From positions 41,670 to 105,669 of the IMG/VR virus record IMGVR_UViG_3300044620_000592: 64,000 nt of DNA; one strand, 5' to 3'. Positions 57,647-64,000 of the stretch are shown piece by piece; position 1 is the first letter of the stretch; each line of letters starts with the position of its first letter. The notes under the pieces were generated by a model. The model was not told where the DNA came from. It saw only the letters and a program-made list of their open reading frames with translations, and searched no databases. This DNA comes from a virus. The translations under genes were made by a program, and so were the position numbers.

Positions 57647-57764
57647 CTATGGCTCCAATCATTATAACCAAATAAACTAAAACTAAAAAGACAAAAACAG
57701 GGAAAGCAATAAAAAGCAAAAATAGGCAAATCATTGCCAATACAAAGCATTGTAAATAGTACAT
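57639..57764 (-). CDS. 41-residue membrane protein
   Basis: MYYLQCFVLAMICLFLLFIA continues hydrophobic to the end, almost wholly membrane. Overlaps the next gene by eight bases. Confidence 0.5.
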   Translation of the reverse strand: MYYLQCFVLAMICLFLLFIAFPVFVFLVLVYLVIMIGAIVA

Positions 57765-57809
57765 AAATCTTCTTTCTCAGAAATCCTTTCTGTATCCTAC
57801 ATCGCTCTT

Positions 57810-59261
57810 TTAAACGATGCTTTCACTACCATTCGTTATTTTGAAGATTTGAAGAATAAGTTCGCCCATTCTTGAATCGGCTACTTCTCTAAACATTCTT
57901 CCTTCCATATTGCCATCACCAATTCCTGTTGAATAGTGATCCCATTCATGAACTAATGTAGACATGATTTTTACGATTGTTTCATTTTCTGCAAACTCAC
58001 GATTAATTAGGATTGTCTTATTCATATGAGTTGGGTCATCTTCATCGGGTAACTCAAGAGTAAGCCCATTACAAACAATATCTTCATCTTCCTCAGTATA
58101 AACTCCAACAATATAATCAAAGTTAATTGTTGGTACTACTGTCTCAATTATTTTAATTGCTTGATTTAACTTACTAAACCCATTGATATCCATAGAGTAT
58201 TCATACTTAAAAGACTCTCCAAAGACGCTCTGTGCAGTTGTAATGCCTCTATTAAGTAAAAAGGTATAAATACCCTCATGGTCAATTTGAAAAGGTTTGT
58301 AACCTTTTGACTCAATTGTTTTAATAGCATTTACTGATGATTCAAGAGTCTTAATCAAAACATGATTTGGATATAATTCATCAAATGCTTCTTTCCACAA
58401 TTCGCCAGTAATTCCGTAATTAAAAACATGAGTAGCAATAGAGTCAAACTCGAAATAATTCTCAATGTCAGCATTAACCATTGCTTCAAGAACTTTCTTA
58501 ATCAGATCCTTATCATTAAGTTTTGTCCAACAACGTACAATTTCCATACCCATATCCCATGAGCTAGCAATTGTTCTTTCTTCATTCAATTCAAGATTGT
58601 CAAATTCATAGTCAAAGATTCCATACATAGTTTCTCTTCCAATGTTTTCAGCAGCTTTTTCATCAGAATAAACCAAAACACCTTTTACATAAACTCTAAA
58701 AGTGTCATCAATATGGTTATACAATTTAAAATTGCCATCTGAATAAAGAGCATAACGATTTACTGAGAAATACTTTGCAAAATTCTCATGAATTCTCATC
58801 ATCTCTTCTGTTGCCGTAAAGTAAACAGAAAACTCACCCGGACAATGAACAATTTCTTCAACATCAATAATGTCAATTGACCAAGCTAGGCCACTAATTC
58901 TACTTTCATCTATTGCGTTAGAAACAACTTCACGATAAATCTGAAAGTCATTTGTCCACGAAAGCAGACCTGCTTCTGCAGTAAATGACGAAGGCTTTTC
59001 GTAATCTCCATAGTCATAGAATACGCAAGGAATTCCATCATCTTCTTTGATTACATATTTAAGAATGTAATCACCCTTATTATCACTTCCTACAAATGCC
59101 CAGTCCATTCCTTTCCTAATTGCAGCAATTGGCGCAAACTTAATACCAGATCCGAACTGACCAATTGTCTCATCATTATCCCTCTTTGTAGACAGACCTA
59201 ATTTTTCAAGACCAAGACGATTGACTTCTTTAACCTTATTTGTAACTTTAATGTATTTCAT
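57810..59261 (-). CDS. GHKL-like and HExxH protein
   Basis: 483 residues. The N-terminus (ETIGQFGSGIKFAPIAAIRKG) resembles a GHKL ATP-binding loop, IGxFGxG. The C-terminus has LVHEWDHYSTGIG (H438-E-W-D-H442), the zincin HExxH motif, with a possible third ligand downstream (GRMFREVADSR). The long middle is unassigned. Unusual combination; could be a metalloprotease with a nucleotide-binding N-terminus. Preceded by CCCATAAAG and AAAGG. Confidence 0.65.
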   Translation of the reverse strand: MKYIKVTNKVKEVNRLGLEKLGLSTKRDNDETIGQFGSGIKFAPIAAIRKGMDWAFVGSDNKGDYILKYVIKEDDGIPCVFYDYGDYEKPSSFTAEAGLLSWTNDFQIYREVVSNAIDESRISGLAWSIDIIDVEEIVHCPGEFSVYFTATEEMMRIHENFAKYFSVNRYALYSDGNFKLYNHIDDTFRVYVKGVLVYSDEKAAENIGRETMYGIFDYEFDNLELNEERTIASSWDMGMEIVRCWTKLNDKDLIKKVLEAMVNADIENYFEFDSIATHVFNYGITGELWKEAFDELYPNHVLIKTLESSVNAIKTIESKGYKPFQIDHEGIYTFLLNRGITTAQSVFGESFKYEYSMDINGFSKLNQAIKIIETVVPTINFDYIVGVYTEEDEDIVCNGLTLELPDEDDPTHMNKTILINREFAENETIVKIMSTLVHEWDHYSTGIGDGNMEGRMFREVADSRMGELILQIFKITNGSESIV

Positions 59262-59290
59262 AACATTAACCTTTCTTTATGGGCGACATA

Positions 59291-59316
59291 GAGGGGTAAT
59301 CATTCGACTACCCCTC
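59291..59316. other. Small hairpin before GHKL-like gene
   Basis: GAGGGGTA (59291-59298) pairs with TACCCCTC (59309-59316). Lies between two minus genes, upstream of CCCATAAAG. No U-tail on the minus strand. Confidence 0.45.
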
Positions 59317-59332
59317 CACATCATTTAAATTA

Positions 59333-59929
59333 TTAAACTAAATCCAATGGGATTGTTGTTGTTTGCTGATTAGCAATTTCTTGAGCACGAAGAACTTCTC
59401 TAGCCTTTTCCGCTTCAATAGCGTCAGCGTATTGCGTAAGTTCTAACTGAAACTGTTGGCGAAGGCTAGGAGCAATCTCTGCAATAATCTCAGACTTAGC
59501 ATCTTCAATCATTTTCTTTGTATTAGCCTTATCAATAGCGCTAACAATGTCTGCTACGAATTCTTCATCTTTAAGAAGAAGATAACGTATTGCTTTCTTC
59601 ACAGTTGAAGTTGCAAGATCACCAGTTGTGCAATGAGTAACAGGACTATATGCGCGCATCAATTGCTGAAGCTTTTCCTCAACATCAATCTCTTCAACAT
59701 ACTCAGACCAATCTGTTTCGCGAACTACGTCTCTTACAGTATCTTCAATGTCAATATTATAGTCAAACCATGTCTGAATTTTTCCGTCAAGGTCAACTTC
59801 ATCAATTGCATCCTCAATCTTTTCATCAAGAATTTCACTAACTTTTTCATCAAGGTCTTGCAAGATTGCTTCGGAAAGAGTTTCCAAACCATCTTCGCTA
59901 ATATCGAGTGTTACATTTAATCTATTCAT
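59333..59929 (-). CDS. Unknown coiled-coil protein
   Basis: 198 residues from ATG 59929 (MNRLNVTLDISEDGLETLSEA); an earlier start at 59986 overlaps the next gene. Acidic coiled coil (EKVSEILDEKIEDAIDEVDLDGKIQ), then KKMIEDAKSEIIAEIAPSLRQQ. No motif. Confidence 0.6.
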   Translation of the reverse strand: MNRLNVTLDISEDGLETLSEAILQDLDEKVSEILDEKIEDAIDEVDLDGKIQTWFDYNIDIEDTVRDVVRETDWSEYVEEIDVEEKLQQLMRAYSPVTHCTTGDLATSTVKKAIRYLLLKDEEFVADIVSAIDKANTKKMIEDAKSEIIAEIAPSLRQQFQLELTQYADAIEAEKAREVLRAQEIANQQTTTIPLDLV

Positions 59930-59946
59930 TTTCTTATTTCTTTCTA

Positions 59947-60306
59947 TTATTGTTCTGTGTCTACAATTTGTATTGCAAAATCCCAAAGATAGGAATTTTC
60001 ACTAATTTTTCTCTGAGCATGGTCGCCCCAATCTTGCCAATGATAAAACATATTTCTTACATATCCATCATTGTCAACTCTAACTTCAATCCAATCTGCT
60101 GGTCCACCTCCAGATAAAATAATTTTAATTACTTTAAATGATTCAATACCGGCAGGAAATTCATTAAGCTCTCTCAATGCATTTTCTACATCTTCAGACG
60201 AAGATTCATTGTCTCCAATAATGTCATTTAGATTTTCTAAATAAGCATTTCGGTCTTCCATATGTGAATCAATTACTTGTTCACAAGTTTTCTTTTTTGT
60301 TTCCAT
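59947..60306 (-). CDS. Unknown protein
   Basis: 119 residues (METKKKTCEQVIDSHMEDRNAYLENLND), with IILSGGGPADWIEVRVDNDGYVRNMFYHW near the centre. No family recognised. Starts two bases after the upstream stop. Confidence 0.6.
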   Translation of the reverse strand: METKKKTCEQVIDSHMEDRNAYLENLNDIIGDNESSSEDVENALRELNEFPAGIESFKVIKIILSGGGPADWIEVRVDNDGYVRNMFYHWQDWGDHAQRKISENSYLWDFAIQIVDTEQ

Positions 60307-60307
60307 T

Positions 60308-60769
60308 TTACATTCCTAAATATTCTAGTAGGTTCTTTTCAAATTCCTCTAATGATTTTGAGTACTGAAGCATCTTTGCAAGGTCGTTTTTAACGCCATT
60401 CAATATACTAAATAAAGAGGAGACTTTTTCTTGCTGACAAAATTCATAGAAGAATATATAATCATTGGCCGTAGCAGTAACATATGCCATTTTTGAAGGA
60501 GTATGATCAACTGTATAAAAAGGCACAAGCCAACCTCCATTTCGACCTTCAAGCGTATATCCACCATAACCATAAATATGACATACTTCAGAAGCTGTAT
60601 TAAAAAATGATTCAGTAGCTAAATCATAAGCTTGAATATATTCTTCATCACTCATCAAACGAGTAACGCCATGATATTTAATATTCATAGCATATTTACC
60701 TTCGTGAGTAGTAACTGAATATTTATTCTTATAACCAATTACTGTAAGAAATGCTTCATTCACTTTCAT
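60308..60769 (-). CDS. Unknown protein
   Basis: 153 residues from ATG 60769 (MKVNEAFLTVIGYKNK), with AAAGG before. Contains RNGGWLVPFYTVDHTPSK. Overlaps the upstream gene by 14 bases. No motif. Confidence 0.55.
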   Translation of the reverse strand: MKVNEAFLTVIGYKNKYSVTTHEGKYAMNIKYHGVTRLMSDEEYIQAYDLATESFFNTASEVCHIYGYGGYTLEGRNGGWLVPFYTVDHTPSKMAYVTATANDYIFFYEFCQQEKVSSLFSILNGVKNDLAKMLQYSKSLEEFEKNLLEYLGM

Positions 60770-60938
60770 ATACCTTTCCATTAGCAGCTTTAAAGCCTTT
60801 GTCGTATTCTTTTGAAATATCAACACCAGTTATTGAACCAGTATATTGAACTTCTTCCTCACTTGGAGGCATATACTCTTTCGTTTTTGCATGCCAAAAA
60901 CCAACAGCATACCAATATTTTTCTACCGAGCTTGTCAT
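60756..60938 (-). CDS. Unknown small protein
   Basis: 60 residues (MTSSVEKYWYAVGFWHAKTKE), aromatic-rich. Compact. Overlaps the next gene. Confidence 0.5.
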   Translation of the reverse strand: MTSSVEKYWYAVGFWHAKTKEYMPPSEEEVQYTGSITGVDISKEYDKGFKAANGKVYESE

Positions 60939-60984
60939 ACTCTATTTTCCATTCTGACATTTTTAATAATCATCCTTATCTTGC

Positions 60985-61104
60985 TCACTGGCTTTTCTTT
61001 TTCCTTGGCCTATTCTTTTTCTTTTTGATAACAAAAGGAATGTTCAATGCTTTTTTAATCTCGGAGATTGTTACCTTTACATCAAAATTAAGATTTTCAT
61101 CCAT
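60985..61104 (-). CDS. 39-residue basic protein
   Basis: MDENLNFDVKVTISEIKKAL then a Lys/Arg-rich end (KKKKNRPRKKKSQ). Overlaps the next gene by eight bases. Possible nucleic-acid binder. Confidence 0.5.
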   Translation of the reverse strand: MDENLNFDVKVTISEIKKALNIPFVIKKKKNRPRKKKSQ

Positions 61105-61270
61105 CTGAATACTTCTCAATTTCGCTGTATGTATAACTAATGTTTCCTAGAAATGTTGGAATTGAATTCCTTTCTTCTAAGATGTCAGCAATTTGTTTTG
61201 CTTCATTCATAGAAGTTAGATCAAGTATTGTTTCATTAATAACTTTAATTTTAAACTTTGTTGTTGTCAT
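61097..61270 (-). CDS. 57-residue small protein
   Basis: MTTTKFKIKVINETILDLTS then a helix (MNEAKQIADILEERN). Coupled to WhiB gene upstream by overlap. Confidence 0.55.
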   Translation of the reverse strand: MTTTKFKIKVINETILDLTSMNEAKQIADILEERNSIPTFLGNISYTYSEIEKYSDG

Positions 61271-61547
61271 TTACTTTTACCGTTGTAATAGATACGTCTC
61301 TAGCAGTAACTGTTTGAGTTCGCAAAAGTTTAATTCTTTCCTTTGGGGTGAGTCCTCCCCAAACCCCAAAGGCTTCATCATTCTTTAGTGCATACTCAAG
61401 GCATTCACTTTTAACTGTGCAAATATTGCAGAATGCTTTTACATCATTCGCTTGCTTTACAGCACCCTTTGTGCCAGGTTCAGGGTAAAACAATTCTGTA
61501 TCTTGTCCTAAACATGCAGCATTTAAACGCCAATTTTCATTACTCAT
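61251..61547 (-). CDS. WhiB-family Fe-S regulator
   Basis: 98 residues. C12, C40, C43 and C49 bind a [4Fe-4S] cluster (FCNICTVKSEC), followed by GVWGG (61-65) and the basic LTPKERIKLLR. These are the WhiB signatures. WhiB proteins are exclusive to Actinobacteria and their phages and bind sigma factor or DNA, so this supports an actinobacterial host. Confidence 0.95.
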   Translation of the reverse strand: MSNENWRLNAACLGQDTELFYPEPGTKGAVKQANDVKAFCNICTVKSECLEYALKNDEAFGVWGGLTPKERIKLLRTQTVTARDVSITTVKVNDNNKV

Positions 61548-61929
61548 TTACATCCCAATAAGGTAGTGATTTTGATTCTTCCCGCATAACAGGAAGAACT
61601 TCTTTTTGCAGAAACTCATAATACTCATCAACATTAAAGCCATCTACAATGAGATTACTAATGATATTAGAGTAGTTAAAACAAAGACCAAGGATTACTC
61701 CAAACATCTTATCTTCAACTAATACGGGTTCTCCTTCTTCATCTTGATAACAGATATTTACGCAATTCATCATGAATTCCATTCTGCTTTCATCAGATGT
61801 AAAATCAGTCTTTGACATAAGCCCAACAATTTGTTCAAGAACCATATGTGATTCTGAACCATCAGTCATACCATCAGCCATAGATGATTTCATTTTTTCA
61901 ATGTGATTAAAATCTTCTTCGTTAAACAT
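61540..61929 (-). CDS. Unknown acidic protein
   Basis: 129 residues (MFNEEDFNHIEKMKSSMADGMTDG), helical, Met/Glu-rich, with VSMLKDKMFGVILGLCFNYS-like hydrophobic centre. No family recognised. Coupled to WhiB. Confidence 0.6.
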   Translation of the reverse strand: MFNEEDFNHIEKMKSSMADGMTDGSESHMVLEQIVGLMSKTDFTSDESRMEFMMNCVNICYQDEEGEPVLVEDKMFGVILGLCFNYSNIISNLIVDGFNVDEYYEFLQKEVLPVMREESKSLPYWDVNE

Positions 61930-61938
61930 CTATCCCTT

Positions 61939-62370
61939 TCAGTCGTTAAAGAATTCAATAAATGCATCATTAAGTGAACCAGTAGCATCACCGTAATCAT
62001 AAACTGGTTCATCAGGTGAATCAGAGAAGTTAAGAATACTTCCAATCAAACCCTTTTCAGAATTTGAACCGGAGATAATAAGCTTAACCCTACGCCTTTC
62101 TGGATGCTTACTTGGAGCTCCATCTACTTCTCCATCTGCATTCAAAGGCGCAGCCCAACCCCAAGTTACAATTGAAAGATAATCAAATGACTTTGCATTA
62201 TCTGTATCTTCAAGGCTTTCAATAAGGTCATACACATCAGCACAGCGACCAATAACCTCATGAGTAAGAGTATCCCCATTCTGATGCAAACCATATGCAA
62301 TAGCAGATGATCCATCTTTGTCAAAGTTGAGCGTATTATTAATAAGCTCTAGTGTTTTAAAATTTTCCAT
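61939..62370 (-). CDS. Unknown protein
   Basis: 143 residues (MENFKTLELINNTLNFDKDGSSAIAYG). Alpha/beta, with SYLSIVTWGWAAPL-like Trp-rich stretch and ISGSNSEKGLIGSIL. No motif recognised. Confidence 0.55.
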   Translation of the reverse strand: MENFKTLELINNTLNFDKDGSSAIAYGLHQNGDTLTHEVIGRCADVYDLIESLEDTDNAKSFDYLSIVTWGWAAPLNADGEVDGAPSKHPERRRVKLIISGSNSEKGLIGSILNFSDSPDEPVYDYGDATGSLNDAFIEFFND

Positions 62371-62384
62371 TTTTCTTTTCTTTC

Positions 62385-62921
62385 TTAATTGTTGTTAATA
62401 TATTGGTCAAAGAGATATTCTTCATCAAAGTATGATGAAATAAGTTCTGCTTGGTAATTTTCTTTTCTTTCACCAGAACCCCATATTGCACTTCCACAAA
62501 AGCCCATACCGCATTCTTCATAGTAAATGCAGAATAAAAGGTTAGGGTAATCTTCAGAAATTTTGTCAAATGCTTCTAATGGCGGAGCCCAAGCACTTTC
62601 AAAATTAAAAGCAATTGTTGCTGTACCATCTGAATTCTCAGTATAATCTTGACCTGTATGCAAATCAGATTCCGGCCATTTGGTTCCCCATTTGTCAATT
62701 CGCCAGTCATACCAACTCTTATAACCAAACTTTTCTTGATTGGCTAATTGTTGTTCATCTGGATTCATTGATACATCACCTATATTCAATTCCTCAGGAG
62801 TTGGATAAAGCTTTTCTAAAAGTGAATATTCATCTTCACCAATGGTAATTACTTCCATTAGCTTTTTCATATCTTCTTGCCTGCCATGAATAGACAAGTT
62901 ATTACTACACCAATTAGGCAT
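62385..62921 (-). CDS. DUF1281-type (YubB-like) protein
   Basis: 178 residues with MPNWCSNNLSIHG, then SWYDWRIDKWGTKWPESDLH and CGMGFCGSAIWGSG, matching the DUF1281/YubB ferredoxin-like family common in phages and plasmids. Function unknown. Confidence 0.75.
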   Translation of the reverse strand: MPNWCSNNLSIHGRQEDMKKLMEVITIGEDEYSLLEKLYPTPEELNIGDVSMNPDEQQLANQEKFGYKSWYDWRIDKWGTKWPESDLHTGQDYTENSDGTATIAFNFESAWAPPLEAFDKISEDYPNLLFCIYYEECGMGFCGSAIWGSGERKENYQAELISSYFDEEYLFDQYINNN

Positions 62922-63069
62922 TTTCTTCTACTTTCTTGTTTTGATAATTTGCATTTGCACACTGATAACAGATTTTTTCTGTAAGTTCAACGCAACCTAA
63001 AATCCAAGCATCAGTTCCTGAATAAACAAGATTCTCAGTTGTACCACATTCAATACATATTTTAGTCAT
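62914..63069 (-). CDS. Small zinc-ribbon protein
   Basis: 51 residues: CIECG near the start and CYQCAN in the middle suggest a zinc ribbon. Overlaps both neighbours. Confidence 0.6.
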   Translation of the reverse strand: MTKICIECGTTENLVYSGTDAWILGCVELTEKICYQCANANYQNKKVEENA

Positions 63070-63196
63070 TTTCTTTTTCTTCTTTCTCAAAGAGTGAATC
63101 CCAATCGGACTTCACATATTTAACATTACCTTCATCATCAACATATGCTGTTAATACCATTGTTGCACTAAAAAGTGCATTGTTTTCATTTTCCAT
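63062..63196 (-). CDS. 44-residue acidic protein
   Basis: MENENNALFSATMVLTAYVD then an acidic end (DSLFEKEEKEND). Tight overlaps both sides. Confidence 0.5.
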   Translation of the reverse strand: MENENNALFSATMVLTAYVDDEGNVKYVKSDWDSLFEKEEKEND

Positions 63197-63311
63197 TTTC
63201 TTCTTCCTTTTCGAAGTCTGTTTGATTTTCGTAATAAACTAAATAACATCCCCAACACATTGGGTTCTGTACATCAGAAATATCACAACATAATTCTGTT
63301 TTAAATTTCAT
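63186..63311 (-). CDS. Small Cys-containing protein
   Basis: 41 residues from ATG 63311, or 44 from 63320. LCCDISDVQNPMCWGCYLVY has four cysteines, likely metal-binding. Confidence 0.5.
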   Translation of the reverse strand: MKFKTELCCDISDVQNPMCWGCYLVYYENQTDFEKEEENGK

Positions 63312-63471
63312 CATCTTCATCTATAATCATAGGTCCATCTCCCATTTCACATTTACCACAAAGCAAATCTGGGCCCCACCATGAACCAATAAAAGTACCG
63401 TGTTCACAATATTGAGACTTATCATTTCTGTCCCAATCGTATTCATCACCGTATTGATAATCATCTTCCAT
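63301..63471 (-). CDS. 56-residue zinc-type protein
   Basis: MEDDYQYGDEYDWDRNDKSQ, then YCEHG and CGKCEMGD give a likely zinc site. AGGAT before ATG. Confidence 0.5.
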   Translation of the reverse strand: MEDDYQYGDEYDWDRNDKSQYCEHGTFIGSWWGPDLLCGKCEMGDGPMIIDEDDEI

Positions 63472-63473
63472 TT

Positions 63474-63983
63474 TTAATCCTCAAATAATTTTAATTGGTT
63501 AGGGTTTTCTTTTACCGGGAATATTGGTCTATCAAAACCTTGTTCATCACACCATTCATTCCACTCTCCCCATCTTTCGGGGTTACACAAATTAGAATTT
63601 AAAATTGCTTTTAAAACATCATTGTCTTTAATTTCACAATGTTGATACAGTTCAACACCCATATTGTTTGCTAATTCATAATACAATTCCTCAGCCCAAT
63701 TTTCTTTTTCTGGATTAATCATGTTCTTCAAATAATCTTCCATATTATTAAACATATCAACCATTTCTGCATGCTCCATTTCTAAATAATGATCTTCATT
63801 AGCAATTGAATACTCATCCAATTCGTTATGCCAAGTCATCGCAGCAATAAAAGCATTAGTAATGTTTTCTTCAACAACATCACCTGGACTTTTAAGGATA
63901 CGGCAAACCAAACGATCAACTGAATTAACAGCCCAATGCTTATAAGTTTCAATTCTAAAATCATTAGGATATCGCTTAATCAA
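63474..63983 (-). CDS. Unknown protein near right edge
   Basis: 169 residues (MIKRYPNDFRIETYKHWAVNSVDRLV), Trp/Glu-rich helices (MTWHNELDEYSIANEDHYLEMEHAE), ends PVKENPNQLKLFED. No motif. Starts 17 bases from the window end. Confidence 0.6.
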   Translation of the reverse strand: MIKRYPNDFRIETYKHWAVNSVDRLVCRILKSPGDVVEENITNAFIAAMTWHNELDEYSIANEDHYLEMEHAEMVDMFNNMEDYLKNMINPEKENWAEELYYELANNMGVELYQHCEIKDNDVLKAILNSNLCNPERWGEWNEWCDEQGFDRPIFPVKENPNQLKLFED

Positions 63984-64000
63984 ATCATTTGATATAACTT

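Overview
This window looks like part of a tailed double-stranded DNA phage genome (Caudoviricetes). It carries a portal, HK97-type prohead protease, major capsid protein, head-tail connectors, major tail protein, frameshifted tail-assembly chaperone and a long tape measure protein. Tape measure plus chaperone indicates a long tail; there is no sheath gene, so siphovirus morphology is the better guess. An actinobacterial host is inferred from a WhiB-family protein, a secreted protein with Thr-rich linkers typical of actinobacterial surface proteins, and a canonical parS site. Most of the DNA is AT-rich, and the five tRNAs read codons that suit AT-rich coding.

Layout. (1) 1-31.0 kb, minus strand: late genes. 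Read in transcription order they are an 86-aa protein, a GT4 glycosyltransferase, class II ribonucleotide reductase, portal, protease/scaffold, capsid, virion decoration or fibre proteins, a secreted FN3 protein, lysis genes, glycine-rich adhesin-like proteins, a metabolic insert (2-oxoglutarate oxygenase and FAD tryptophan-type halogenase), connectors, tail tube, chaperones and tape measure (runs off the left edge). No terminase is visible. (2) 31.2-39.8 kb, plus strand: thyX, small virion-like proteins, a strong terminator, a helix-turn-helix protein, a MazG-related/DUF1599 protein, a proteasome-like Ntn hydrolase, an FmdB zinc ribbon, a cytochrome P450, tRNA-Gln and a second 2-oxoglutarate oxygenase. 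(3) 40.1-48.7 kb: the most unusual region. About a dozen small genes, almost all on the plus strand, mostly stand as single-gene units with their own terminator and often a recognisable promoter. They are separated by 12 clusters of a 12-bp palindrome, TGTAAYATTACA (28 near-perfect copies plus many variants), a recurring CTTTATGG octamer, long hairpins with TGTAA in their arms and a ~46-bp direct repeat. A perfect parS and a ~94-nt multi-branched RNA-like fold also lie here. Two small protein families are duplicated within it, and the copies differ sharply in base composition. (4) 49.3-64 kb, minus strand: a dense run of small, mostly unknown genes with four tRNAs, a secreted lysozyme-like protein, an HNH nuclease, a KTSC protein, a GHKL-like/HExxH protein, WhiB, DUF3846 and DUF1281-like proteins.

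Working together: the RNR, ThyX and DUF1599 proteins serve nucleotide supply. The halogenase, P450, two oxygenases and glycosyltransferase form an uncommon set of tailoring enzymes whose substrates cannot be read from sequence. The box array with parS is best explained as a phage-wide regulatory and/or segregation/replication region; its binding protein is not identified. Functions are assigned from motifs read by eye, without database searches.
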